Of a DNA stretch of 64,000 nucleotides, positions 25,887 to 34,075 are shown piece by piece. The position numbers and the translations under genes were made by a program. Below the pieces are notes generated by a model, which saw nothing but the letters and a program-made list of their open reading frames with translations, searched no databases and was not told the DNA's origin. The DNA comes from Candidatus Amarolinea dominans (GTDB lineage: Bacteria; Chloroflexota; Anaerolineae; SSC4; Amarolineaceae): assembly GCA_016719785.1 (NCBI GenBank), contig JADJYJ010000003.1, positions 124,001 through 188,000 of the forward strand. Reading direction: 5' to 3'. Positions within the stretch are counted from its first letter, which is position 1, and each line of letters opens with the position of its first letter.

Positions 25887-26336
25887 ATGTCAGACACAGC
25901 AATTGTAACCGCCCGGCGTTGGGGCCTGGCGACACCGATCCTCGCCCTGCTGGGCGCGGGCATTTCTGGCTACCTGGCCTACGTCAAGCTCAGTGCCACG
26001 CAGGCGGTCTGCCTGGGCTTGGGCGAGTGCGAAGCGGTGCAGAACAGCCCCTATTCGGTCATCCTGGGCATTCCGATCTCTATCCTGGGCCTGCTGAGCT
26101 ACCTGGCGATCATCGCTCTCTGGTGGTGGAGCCAGGATGAGCAGCGACCGTACGCGGACCTGGCGCCGATGCTTAGCTTCGGCATCATCCTGTTTGGCTT
26201 TCTCTATTCGGCCTATCTGACCTACCTGGAACTGTTCGTTATCAAGGCGATCTGTCCCTGGTGCGTGGCCTCGGCCATCCTCATGACCGTGCTGCTGTTC
26301 ATCAGCGCACGCCAGGCTTTGACCAGCGCCAGCTAA
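25887..26336 (+). CDS. Vitamin K epoxide reductase (VKOR) family protein
   Basis: A 149-residue four-helix membrane protein with the VKOR features: loop cysteines in 'CLGLGECEAVQNSPYSVILGIPISILGLLSY' (paired Cys, conserved Ser/Asn region) and the quinone-site CPWC in 'IKAICPWCVASAILM'. Bacterial VKOR passes electrons from a DsbA-like partner to quinone, replacing DsbB. Here no thioredoxin domain is fused; the partner is the separate upstream gene, 15 bp away. This pair is common in Chloroflexota, Actinomycetota and Cyanobacteria. A GCCACAGGAG sequence precedes ATG 25887. Confidence 0.92.
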   Translation: MSDTAIVTARRWGLATPILALLGAGISGYLAYVKLSATQAVCLGLGECEAVQNSPYSVILGIPISILGLLSYLAIIALWWWSQDEQRPYADLAPMLSFGIILFGFLYSAYLTYLELFVIKAICPWCVASAILMTVLLFISARQALTSAS

Positions 26337-26349
26337 AGGAGCAGGAACC

Positions 26350-26412
26350 ATGGCCAACGCAAACGACCCTGCAGGACTGAGAAAGCTCATCGGTTGTCTC
26401 GTGAAAGGATAG
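26350..26412 (+). CDS. Small ORF (20 aa) between VKOR and amidohydrolase genes
   Basis: ATG 26350 is preceded by AAGGAGCAGGAACC, a good ribosome site, and the frame runs 20 codons to TAG 26410-26412. The peptide begins MANANDPAGL and ends in a short hydrophobic/basic patch with one Cys (LIGCLVKG). It lies in the 83-bp gap downstream of VKOR. It may be a real small protein, a leader peptide that couples to the amidohydrolase start 8 bp further on, or chance. Confidence 0.35.
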   Translation: MANANDPAGLRKLIGCLVKG

Positions 26413-26419
26413 CGGGCTA

Positions 26420-28432
26420 ATGATCAGCGTGGACACCATTGTACACGGCGGCATCGTGGTTACGATGAACGCCAAAGAGGAAATCGTGGCCGATGGCGCC
26501 GTGGCGGTGCGCGAGGGGCAGGTGGTCGCGGTGGGGCCGGCCGCGACGATTTTGAGCCGTTACGTGGCGCCGCAGATGGTTGACTGTGCCGGGCAAGTGA
26601 TCATGCCGGGGCTGATCAACGCGCATACGCACGTGCCGATGAGCCTGCTGCGCGGCCTGGCCGATGACTTGCGCCTGGATGTCTGGCTGCTCGGCTACAT
26701 GATGCCGGTGGAGCGGGAGTACGTGGGCGAGGACTTCTGTCATTGGGGCACGTTGCTCTCGTGTGCCGAGATGATTCGCTCCGGCGTCACCTGTTTCAAC
26801 GATATGTACTACTACGAGGATGCCGTGGCCCGCGCGGTGGACGCGGTCGGCATGCGCGCCATTCTGGGGCAGACGATTCTGCGCTTCCCGTCGCCCGATG
26901 CAGCCAGCTACGATGAGAGCCTGGCCTACTGCCGGCAGTTCATCGAACGTTGGCGCCACCATCCGCGCATCGTGCCGTCGGTGGCGCCGCACGCGCCGTA
27001 CACCTCCACGCCGGAAATGCTCGAGGCCTGCGTCAACCTGGCGGTGGAGTTCAACGTGCCGCTGCACATCCACCTCTGCGAGACGTCGCTGGAGGTGATG
27101 AACAGCCGCAAGGAGCATGGCGATCCGCCTATCGCCTATGTCAATCGCCTGGGCCTTTTCCAGGCCAAAGTCATCGCCGCGCACTGTGTACACCTGGACG
27201 ATGGCGAAATGCGCATCCTGGCGAACACACGCACCGGCGTCGCGCACAACCCGTCGAGCAATATGAAGCTCGCCAGCGGGGTGGCGCCTGTGGTGCGCCT
27301 GCGCAGCCTGGGCGTACACGTGGGTCTGGGCACCGATGGTCAGGCCAGCAACAACGACCAGGATATGTTCGAGGAAATGCGCCTGGCGGCCTTCCTGCCC
27401 AAAGGAACGATGGGCGACCCCACGCTGCTGCCAGCGCGTGATGTCTTTGCCATGGCCACAATCGAGGCGCGCGCAGTCCATCTCGATCATCTGATCGGCT
27501 CGTTGGAAGTAGGCAAGCGCGCAGACCTGACCGTGGTGGACATGAAGGCGCCACACCTCAACCCACGCTACCAACTCAGCCCGGCTCACATCTATTCGCA
27601 CCTGGTTTACGCGGCCAAGGCCAGCGATGTCTGCCACGTGATGGTAGATGGTCAATGGCTGCTACGTGACGGTCAGTATCTGACGATTGACGTGCCTCTC
27701 GTGATCGAGAAGGCAACCGAGTTTGCCGCCCGCATCAACACCTTCATTAGCCAGCGCGAGCAGAGCCTGCTCGATAAGCTGCTGGCGGTGAGCGATCTCG
27801 ACATGCAGCAGTCCTTGCAGGAGTCGTTCGAGGTGCAGGTGAAAGTGGAAGTGGATGACCTGCGCCCGCTCGAGGAGCTGCTGCACCAGGCGCCGTTCGA
27901 AATCATCCGGCGCAGCGTACGCCAGCAGTTCGACACCTATTTCCTGTTCGACCAGGGCAAGATGGGCGGCTATGTGCGCTACCGCGAGGACAACAAGATC
28001 GTGGAGCCGGAGGATGGGCGCCAGGGCATGGGGCCAGGGCCATCCATCGAGCCGCACTACTACCTGACGGTGATTGGGGAGACGAAGGAGCGCGAGTATG
28101 CCGATTCGGTTATTCTCTCGCGTTCGCACTACCTGGCGGCCGCGGTCCATTCCCTGCGTTTCTACCAGGAGTATTTCCAGCCCGACCGTGTGCGTGAGAT
28201 CATCAAGTGGCGCACGCGCTACTGGGTGCGCTACAAGGGTGAGGAATTTGCGCTGAACTTCGACCGCCTGAGCAAGCCGATGGTCAGCACACCGTTTCTG
28301 GAGATCAAGAGTCGCACCTGGTCACGCGCGGACGCGGAAAAGAAGGCCGATCTGATCGGCGAGATTCTGCGCCTGCTCAAGATCAACCTGCGCAGCCGGC
28401 GCCTGGGCGAGTACACCTCCCTGGCCTGGTGA
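26420..28432 (+). CDS. MTA/SAH deaminase-type amidohydrolase fused to a CYTH-like domain
   Basis: Residues 1-430 form a metal-dependent amidohydrolase of the 5-methylthioadenosine/S-adenosylhomocysteine deaminase and chlorohydrolase branch: 'MPGLINAHTHVPMSLLRGLADD' (metal HxH), 'VAPHAPYTSTPEML', 'PLHIHLCET', 'IAAHCVHLDDGEM' and 'GLGTDGQASNNDQDMF' (metal Asp). Residues about 470-670 look like a CYTH/triphosphate-tunnel domain: an opening 'EVQVKVEVDDL', then 'YYLTVIGETKER', 'YWVRYKGEEFALNFDRL' and 'FLEIKSRTWSRADAEKKADL', with alternating charged strands. Normal deaminases end at about 430-450 residues, so about 220 residues are added. The start follows a short ORF; ribosome-site AAAGGA is 10 bp away. 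An MTA phosphorylase gene is 2.5 kb off. Confidence 0.82.
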   Translation: MISVDTIVHGGIVVTMNAKEEIVADGAVAVREGQVVAVGPAATILSRYVAPQMVDCAGQVIMPGLINAHTHVPMSLLRGLADDLRLDVWLLGYMMPVEREYVGEDFCHWGTLLSCAEMIRSGVTCFNDMYYYEDAVARAVDAVGMRAILGQTILRFPSPDAASYDESLAYCRQFIERWRHHPRIVPSVAPHAPYTSTPEMLEACVNLAVEFNVPLHIHLCETSLEVMNSRKEHGDPPIAYVNRLGLFQAKVIAAHCVHLDDGEMRILANTRTGVAHNPSSNMKLASGVAPVVRLRSLGVHVGLGTDGQASNNDQDMFEEMRLAAFLPKGTMGDPTLLPARDVFAMATIEARAVHLDHLIGSLEVGKRADLTVVDMKAPHLNPRYQLSPAHIYSHLVYAAKASDVCHVMVDGQWLLRDGQYLTIDVPLVIEKATEFAARINTFISQREQSLLDKLLAVSDLDMQQSLQESFEVQVKVEVDDLRPLEELLHQAPFEIIRRSVRQQFDTYFLFDQGKMGGYVRYREDNKIVEPEDGRQGMGPGPSIEPHYYLTVIGETKEREYADSVILSRSHYLAAAVHSLRFYQEYFQPDRVREIIKWRTRYWVRYKGEEFALNFDRLSKPMVSTPFLEIKSRTWSRADAEKKADLIGEILRLLKINLRSRRLGEYTSLAW

Positions 28433-28460
28433 GGTCGCCCACGCGGGCTCGGTAACCTGC

Positions 28461-30887
28461 TCACGGCGGCGCGGGGGCGACGATGAGGCGCACCGGGTTG
28501 ACGGCTTCGTTCGGAATTTTACGGATGAGGACATTGAGCTGCGTGTCGAAGACGAAGATGTTGTGCGTGTAGGCGTTCAGGGCAATAGTGGCGTCCAACG
28601 CGTACAGGCGTTGACCGTCCTGGCTGAGGCCCAAATCAATGAAGGTGCGCTCCATGCCGAGCCGTGTCTTGAGCCGCCAGTTCTGCGTGTCCACCGCCCA
28701 GGCCGTACCCAACAGGGTGTTGAACGCCAGCGGATCGGCCGGGAAGGTCAGCGCCAGGTAGAGCGTGTTGCCGTCGGCGCTCAGCACCGGCTGGCCCAAC
28801 GGCTGGCCCACAATGTCAAAAATGGCGAGAGGGACCGGTGCGTCAGCCAGCAGCGGCTCCAGGTGAATGGGCAACACCGCCGGCCCATCGGCCAGCGCGT
28901 AGAGGATGGATTCATCGGGTGAGAGCACACCGCTGCGCACTTGCAGCACCGCGGGCAAGGTCAGCGTCTGCATCGGGCGGCGGGTGTCCAGCGGCAGTAC
29001 GGTGAGCCGCGCCGGGCCTGTCTCTGGCTGGCACAGCACCAGCAGTTGCTGGGCCGACGCGCGCCACAGCAAGTGCGACGGCCCGCACAACGGCGTCTTG
29101 TACCAGAAGGGCGCCTCCACCTGTTGACTGATTCCTGGCGGCGTCGCCAGGTAATTCTCCAGCCACACCGCCGAACTGACCGGCGTGGCGTGCTGCACCA
29201 TGACATGGCTGCCGAGATCGCTGCTGATGAGCGGCGGCCAGCCGCCCGCTGTGCGTCGCGTCAACCGATTGAGTATCGTCATCTGCGCCAACTCAAGACC
29301 GGATGCTGTGTCGAGCAGATGCAGGCGATTCTGCCCCGCTTGCTCTGCCCCGTCCAGCAGCCACAGCCGATCGCCCATCAGGGTGACGGCCACCTCAGGC
29401 GCTTGCATCGCCGCCGCGTACGTGACGGTGATGGCGTACATTTGCTGGTTGCTGTCGGCGTCAATCACATGGACGCTCGCCCCCAGCTCCGGACCGCCGG
29501 CATCCACCAGGTACAGGCGCTCGTGCGAAGTAGCCTGGGCTGACTGTGCTGTGGCCGGTGCGGGCGCCAGCACCAGGCTGGACCACGCGCTGCCGCTGTC
29601 GGTGATGGTGCGCAGCTTGGCGCCGGTCAGCAGGTTGTATACCACCAACTGCTGCCCGTACGGGTCGCTGGTCACCAGCACCTGGTCGTTACTGTGCAGG
29701 GCCAGGCTGGAGAGAGGAGTCTCCACTTCCCACAAATCGGGGCTGACGGCCAGGTTGGCGAATGGGGGGTCAACCACCCACTGGTTGGCAAGCTCCCGCG
29801 TTTCCAGGTTGTAGAACCAGATTTCGCTGGCCAGCCCCGCCTCGCCTTCGCTGCCATGACTCAAGCCCAACACCAGGCTGTGCGGCGTCTCCAGTTGTGC
29901 CACCTGGAAGGGCATCACGCGATGCCCGGCCTGCAGCGGCAACAGCACCTCACTCACCACCCGGCCAGCGCTCAAATCTACCTCGGTCAGGATGCCATCT
30001 TCGGTCACGGTGTACAAAAATTGGCTGTCGGCCGACATCACCGCGCCGGCCAGGCTGTGCGTCACCGGCGCCTGACTCTGTGGCGACGGCGCCAGCGGCA
30101 GGCTCAGGCTGCGGCTCACGGTGCGGCGCTGCAGATCGTTGAAGTGCAGCACCCCGTTGCGACACAGGTCATACAGCCAGCGGCCGTTGGCTGCGGCAAA
30201 GACAAAGCGCACCTCGCCGCAGGTTTCAGTGCTCGCCAGCGGCTCAGCGACGCCAGAAGCGGCCAACTCCCCGGTCATGGGATCAAGGCGGTCAACGGTA
30301 TAGGTCTGGCTGATCAGGCGTTGGGCGTAAATGGCCAGGCCATCGGGCGCCATAATCAACGCGGGCGGGCCGGCGTTGCGCGGCCAGCGCACCCGGTTGG
30401 GCAATTCGGTCTGGCGCAGCATGGACCACGAACGGGTGTCGAAAATGCGCAGGCGGCTCGTCGTGCCGCCGGTTGTGGTGACAAAATCGGCCAGATAGAG
30501 CGTGGCGCCGTCAGGCGAGAGGGTGAACTGCGGCGTATTGCCGACCGGCAGCCGGCGCACCACACTGCCCAGGAGGGGATTGAACACCACCAGGCTGCGC
30601 GTGCCTTTTTCGGTCTGTAGAATGTGGTATAGACGGCTGCTGGCCCGCGGCAGCCGCGTCGGCGTGGCGACCGGAGTCGGCGTCGTCACCGTGGCCGGCA
30701 GCGGCGTGGACGCGGGGTACACATCGGCCGGGCGAATCACGCGCCACCAGCCCCAAACCAATGCAACCGCAAGCAGGATCAGCAGCCAGGGGCGGAGAGG
30801 CGGCAGGCGGCGTCGCGGCGCTTCCGTCACGCGCTGTCCCCAGGTCTCTTCACCAATTTGCCAGTCCAGGTGCTTGGGTGTGGGCAA
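28461..30887 (-). CDS. Membrane-anchored beta-propeller protein of unknown function
   Basis: An N-terminal cytoplasmic basic segment is followed by one membrane helix ('WLLILLAVALVWGWWRVI', about residues 33-50) and about 740 outside residues rich in short strands. Repeats such as 'TLSPDGATLYLADF', 'VMSADSQFLYTVTEDGILTEVDLSAGRV', 'VLSADGNTLYLAL' and 'GLSQDGQRLYALDATIALNAYTHNIFVFDTQLN' have the YVTN/WD40-like pattern of a seven- or eight-bladed propeller. No catalytic motif is seen; binding or scaffolding is likely. The only upstream start is TTG 30887 with GAGGG about 8 bp away. It ends 28 bp from the convergent amidohydrolase gene; mtnP is 71 bp upstream. Confidence 0.7.
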   Translation of the reverse strand: MPTPKHLDWQIGEETWGQRVTEAPRRRLPPLRPWLLILLAVALVWGWWRVIRPADVYPASTPLPATVTTPTPVATPTRLPRASSRLYHILQTEKGTRSLVVFNPLLGSVVRRLPVGNTPQFTLSPDGATLYLADFVTTTGGTTSRLRIFDTRSWSMLRQTELPNRVRWPRNAGPPALIMAPDGLAIYAQRLISQTYTVDRLDPMTGELAASGVAEPLASTETCGEVRFVFAAANGRWLYDLCRNGVLHFNDLQRRTVSRSLSLPLAPSPQSQAPVTHSLAGAVMSADSQFLYTVTEDGILTEVDLSAGRVVSEVLLPLQAGHRVMPFQVAQLETPHSLVLGLSHGSEGEAGLASEIWFYNLETRELANQWVVDPPFANLAVSPDLWEVETPLSSLALHSNDQVLVTSDPYGQQLVVYNLLTGAKLRTITDSGSAWSSLVLAPAPATAQSAQATSHERLYLVDAGGPELGASVHVIDADSNQQMYAITVTYAAAMQAPEVAVTLMGDRLWLLDGAEQAGQNRLHLLDTASGLELAQMTILNRLTRRTAGGWPPLISSDLGSHVMVQHATPVSSAVWLENYLATPPGISQQVEAPFWYKTPLCGPSHLLWRASAQQLLVLCQPETGPARLTVLPLDTRRPMQTLTLPAVLQVRSGVLSPDESILYALADGPAVLPIHLEPLLADAPVPLAIFDIVGQPLGQPVLSADGNTLYLALTFPADPLAFNTLLGTAWAVDTQNWRLKTRLGMERTFIDLGLSQDGQRLYALDATIALNAYTHNIFVFDTQLNVLIRKIPNEAVNPVRLIVAPAPP

Positions 30888-30896
30888 CGCTTCAAC

Positions 30897-30949
30897 CCTC
30901 AGACTTCCGAAGTCTCCCGGACCCTCATTTCCCTCAGACTTCCGAAGTC
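30897..30949. repeat. Two copies of a short palindromic repeat
   Basis: CCTCAGACTTCCGAAGTC occurs at 30897-30914 and 30932-30949, 35 bp apart. Each holds the palindrome GACTTC-CGAAGTC. They sit between mtnP and the propeller gene and could act as tandem hairpins. Confidence 0.7.
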
Positions 30950-30958
30950 CGTTCGCGT

Positions 30959-31840
30959 CTACAAATACTTCCCGATCAGCATCTCCAGGCGTGTTTTCGT
31001 CTGCGCCGGAATCCGGCTGCGGTCGGTGATGATGGCATCCTTGAGCGCGTCAGCCTGCGGACTGGGGCCGGCCGTGGATAACAGACGCACGGCATTGCGC
31101 ACCGCGGTCTTGGCAACCTCGGCGTTGTGCAGCAGCACCCGGATGACCGCGTCCACCGTGACCGGCTCTTCCGTCTCGTGCCACACGTCGTAATCGGTCA
31201 CGTGCGCCATCGTGGCATAGCTCATGCCGGCCTCACGCGCCAACTGCGCTTCGGGCACGGCCGTCATGCCGATGATGCTGCAACCCCATTGGCGGAAGAT
31301 GCGGCTTTCGCCTTTGGTGCTGAAGCGCGGGCCTTCGATGGTGATGAACACGCCGCCCTGGTGTACCGGATTGCCGGTCTCATGCACCGCGGCCAAACAC
31401 ACGTCGCTCAGGAAGGGGCAGAAGGGGTCCGCCAGCGAGACATGCACGACCAGGCCACCGGTGCCGGCCGTGGGGTCATCGAAGAAGGAAAGCGGGCGCA
31501 GATGCGTGCGGTCGAAGAGCTGATCCGGCACAACGATGTGGCCGGGGGCGATCCCTTCCTGCAAGGAGCCGCAGGCCGAAATGGAGATCAGGTACTCGAC
31601 GCCAAGCGCCTTGAAGCCCCAGATATTGGCGCGAGAGTTGAGTTGGGTCGGGGAGATGCGATGCCCGCGACCGTGGCGGGCCAGAAAGGCCACCGGCGTG
31701 CCATCCAGCACCCCGGTGATGTAGGCGTCCGAGGGGGCGCCGAACGGCGTGTCCAGGGTGATCTCGCGCATCTCTTGCAGCGCTTCCATCTGATAGACGC
31801 CGCTGCCGCCAATGATGCCAATGCGAAATGAGTCAGTCAT
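30959..31840 (-). CDS. mtnP: S-methyl-5'-thioadenosine phosphorylase
   Basis: The 293-residue enzyme has the MTAP pattern: 'IGIIGGSGVYQM', 'GVLDGTPVAFLARHGRGHRISPTQLNSRANIWGFKALGVEYLISISACGSLQE', 'DQLFDRTH', 'VFITIEGPRFSTKGES' and 'IIGMTAVPEAQLAREAGMSYATMAHVTDYDVW'. It cleaves MTA (from polyamine or other SAM-using reactions) to adenine and methylthioribose-1-phosphate. The conserved 'TDYDVW' Asp residues that bind the purine are present. No mtnA/mtnB genes are in the window. The amidohydrolase-CYTH gene 2.5 kb away may act on the same substrate, giving two routes for MTA use. It starts at ATG 31840. Confidence 0.93.
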   Translation of the reverse strand: MTDSFRIGIIGGSGVYQMEALQEMREITLDTPFGAPSDAYITGVLDGTPVAFLARHGRGHRISPTQLNSRANIWGFKALGVEYLISISACGSLQEGIAPGHIVVPDQLFDRTHLRPLSFFDDPTAGTGGLVVHVSLADPFCPFLSDVCLAAVHETGNPVHQGGVFITIEGPRFSTKGESRIFRQWGCSIIGMTAVPEAQLAREAGMSYATMAHVTDYDVWHETEEPVTVDAVIRVLLHNAEVAKTAVRNAVRLLSTAGPSPQADALKDAIITDRSRIPAQTKTRLEMLIGKYL

Positions 31841-31876
31841 TGATCTTGATTACCTCTCGAATGTTGATTGCCGGTC

Positions 31877-32266
31877 TCATTTTGTCAGGCCTAGAAATTT
31901 TCGTGAAAAACGGCGCACGGCTTTGGCGACCGTTAGCGCGTCACGCGCCTCCTCCAGAGTTGGTGCATCACCGGGATAGCGGGCAGTGATCGCATATTCT
32001 GCCAATGTGTTCAATCTTTCATCGTCCATACCGACCAGAATGCCGACATTAGCACACAACTCGCTCAATCGAATCAAGTCATGTGTCTTGGGGACAACAA
32101 CGTCCCTGGAAACGAGTAAGGCTTTGAGGTACTTTTCAGCGCATTGTTGACTGCAGAAACAGGCGTGGTTATTCAGTGGTCGGCGACGACGCAGCATGGC
32201 GCAGGCTGCGTCATAATCTGCCTCAGCAAATTCAACCCAGGCGCGTATGTCAGTTTCGATGCTCAT
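31877..32266 (-). CDS. HEPN-domain protein (probable toxin of HEPN/MNT pair)
   Basis: A 129-residue all-helical protein with the HEPN pattern: 'WVEFAEADYDAACAMLR', 'NHACFCSQQCAEKYLKALLVS', 'PKTHDLIRLSELC' and the end motif 'YAITARYPGDAPTLEEARDALTVAKAV'. In HEPN/MNT systems this is the RNase-like toxin or the regulatory partner. The Rx4-6H catalytic motif of RNase HEPN proteins is not clearly kept: the Arg and His near 'SRDVVVPKTH' are seven residues apart. It overlaps the end of the MNT gene by 17 bp. Confidence 0.8.
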   Translation of the reverse strand: MSIETDIRAWVEFAEADYDAACAMLRRRRPLNNHACFCSQQCAEKYLKALLVSRDVVVPKTHDLIRLSELCANVGILVGMDDERLNTLAEYAITARYPGDAPTLEEARDALTVAKAVRRFSRKFLGLTK

Positions 32267-32657
32267 GAAGGACTCTACCTTGTGACAGGATCTCCAGGAT
32301 GAAATAGTCGCGCTTGAGGACCGATTGTTCTATCTCAGCGGGAGTACGAACCAAGATGTCAACTGGAAAAGGGCGTGGAATGAGTAAGCGCGAGACACTC
32401 CAACTGCGCTCGCTGCGCGACGCTGTTGTGTCAAGGATTACGAGCAGATCTACATCGCTGTCTGGCGTTGGTTTGCCGTAGGCGTACGAACCAAAAAGAA
32501 TGATCTTTTCTGGGTGCAGGCTTTCGACGATACGGCGTACCGCCAGCGGCAGCGCGCGCGCCACCGGCAGTGCGCAGCCGATCGGCGTCATGACCAGATC
32601 AGTGATATCGGCCAGTTCAATCGTTGTTTGTTCGTTTGTCGCGATTTGCGTGTCCAT
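32250..32657 (-). CDS. MNT-type minimal nucleotidyltransferase (probable antitoxin)
   Basis: The 135-residue protein has a nucleotidyltransferase core: 'EKIILFGSYAYGKPTPDSDVDLLVIL', with GS at the loop and the DxD metal pair. A further acidic position is in 'PFPVDILVRTP'. In HEPN/MNT modules the MNT subunit AMPylates and silences the HEPN partner. The N-terminal 30 residues are longer than usual. ATG 32657 is upstream of and overlaps the HEPN gene, so both are made from one mRNA. It is the first gene of this pair. Confidence 0.82.
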   Translation of the reverse strand: MDTQIATNEQTTIELADITDLVMTPIGCALPVARALPLAVRRIVESLHPEKIILFGSYAYGKPTPDSDVDLLVILDTTASRSERSWSVSRLLIPRPFPVDILVRTPAEIEQSVLKRDYFILEILSQGRVLHEHRN

Positions 32658-32774
32658 ACGCTAAACGCCCTGGTGCATTCAGATTGTGCTTGTGCAGTGA
32701 AGCCTTGAGGATGACGATTATAACCGCTTCTCCAGTTCCGCCAAAATCGCAAGTCTGGCGCGGCGTACAAAAAG

Positions 32775-32839
32775 ATGTCCCCGACCCTGACGGGCGACTT
32801 GTGCGTGGCAAGATGCGCAATCGTCAGGGCCGGGGACAG
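32775..32839. repeat. Long stem-loop after the thiolase gene
   Basis: ATGTCCCCGACCCTGACG (32775-32792) faces CGTCAGGGCCGGGGACAG (32822-32839), and the inner TTGTGCG/CGCAA bases also pair. It lies 21 bp past the thiolase stop (minus strand), so it fits a terminator; its size also fits a dispersed palindrome. The rest of 32658-32859 shows nothing else. Confidence 0.6.
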
Positions 32840-32859
32840 GATGGGGCTAGGACGGTGGC

Positions 32860-33996
32860 TCAGATGCGCTCGATGATGGTGGCAGTGGCCATGCCGTGGC
32901 CGATGCACATGGTTTGCAGGCCATAGCGGCCGCCGGTGCGTTCGAGGCGGTGCAGCATGGTGGCCATCAGCTTGGCGCCGGTGGCGCCCAGGGGGTGACC
33001 GATGGCAATGGCGCCGCCCGTGGGATTGACGCGTGCCGGGTCCGGCTGGATCTCCTTTAGCCATGCCAGTACCACCGAGGCGAAGGCCTCGTTGATCTCG
33101 ATGGTATCCATGTCTTCGATGGTCAGGCCGGCCCGGGCCAGAATCTTGCGCGTGGCCGGGATGGGGCCATCCAGCATGATGAGCGGGTCGCTGCCCACGA
33201 CCACCCGCGCGACGATGCGCGCGCGCGGCGTCAGGTTGTGGCGCTTGAGGCCCTCTGCGCTGGCCAACAGCACGGCCGCGGCGCCGTCGCTGATCTGGCT
33301 GCTGCTGGCGGCGGTGATGCGACCATCGGCGCGGAACGCAGGGCGCAGTTGGCCCATCTTCACCAGATCCACGTTGCTGCGGAAGCCCTCATCGTAGTCC
33401 AGGGTGACCTGGCTGCCGTTATGCGCCACCGTTACCGGCATGATTTCAGCCTTGAAGTAGCCGGCGGCGGTGGCGGCGGCGGCCTTCTGGTGACTTTCAT
33501 AGCTGTAGCGATCGAGATCCTCACGGCTGAGGTTCCATTTGTCGCATATCAACTCGGCCGAGATGCCCTGCGGAATCAGGTCGTAGGGGATGCCAGCATA
33601 GAACTGCTCCGGATAGTCGGAGCCCATGGTCACGCGGCTCATGCACTCCACGCCGGCGCCCACGGCTATGTCCATGTCTCCGGCGGCAATGGCCTGGGCC
33701 GCAAAGTGGATGGCCTGTTGACTGGAGCCGCACATGCGGTTGAGTGTGACCGAAGGCACGGAGACGGGCCAGCCTGCGTTGAGGACCGCCAGGCGGCCGA
33801 TGTTCGCGCCCTGCTCACCGATGGGGGTCACACAGCCCATCACCACATCTTCGACGGCGGCCGGGTCGAGGTCCACCCGACGCACCACCTCTTGCAGGGG
33901 CAGGCTGGCTACGGCCACCGGATGCAGACCGCTCAAGGCGCCATTTTTGCGACCGACCGGTGTGCGCACGGCGGAGACAATGTAAACGTCACGCAT
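32860..33996 (-). CDS. Acetyl-CoA acetyltransferase (thiolase)
   Basis: The 378-residue enzyme has all thiolase sites: the nucleophile Cys in 'LNRMCGSSQQAIHFAAQAI', the His in 'GGAIAIGHPLGATGAKL', 'INEAFASVVLAW', and the final Cys in 'MCIGHGMATATIIERI'. The usual ending CxGxG is CIGHG here. It either condenses two acetyl-CoA or cleaves beta-ketoacyl-CoA; the neighbouring acyl-CoA dehydrogenase favours a beta-oxidation role. ATG 33996 begins 'MRDVYIVSAVRTPVG'. It is 63 bp downstream of the acyl-CoA dehydrogenase gene in the same direction. Confidence 0.93.
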   Translation of the reverse strand: MRDVYIVSAVRTPVGRKNGALSGLHPVAVASLPLQEVVRRVDLDPAAVEDVVMGCVTPIGEQGANIGRLAVLNAGWPVSVPSVTLNRMCGSSQQAIHFAAQAIAAGDMDIAVGAGVECMSRVTMGSDYPEQFYAGIPYDLIPQGISAELICDKWNLSREDLDRYSYESHQKAAAATAAGYFKAEIMPVTVAHNGSQVTLDYDEGFRSNVDLVKMGQLRPAFRADGRITAASSSQISDGAAAVLLASAEGLKRHNLTPRARIVARVVVGSDPLIMLDGPIPATRKILARAGLTIEDMDTIEINEAFASVVLAWLKEIQPDPARVNPTGGAIAIGHPLGATGAKLMATMLHRLERTGGRYGLQTMCIGHGMATATIIERI

Positions 33997-34031
33997 TATT
34001 TCCTCCCGCTATCTTTTCGTTTGGCCTGGGC

Positions 34032-34075
34032 GTTGATCTACTTGAACAACTCAGTTGATCTACTTGAACAACTCA
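34032..34075. repeat. 22-bp tandem duplication over the acyl-CoA dehydrogenase stop
   Basis: GTTGATCTACTTGAACAACT followed by CA stands at 34032-34053 and again at 34054-34075 without change. The second copy holds the last codons and stop of the acyl-CoA dehydrogenase gene. The first copy lies just past the stop and so is not translated. Confidence 0.85.
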
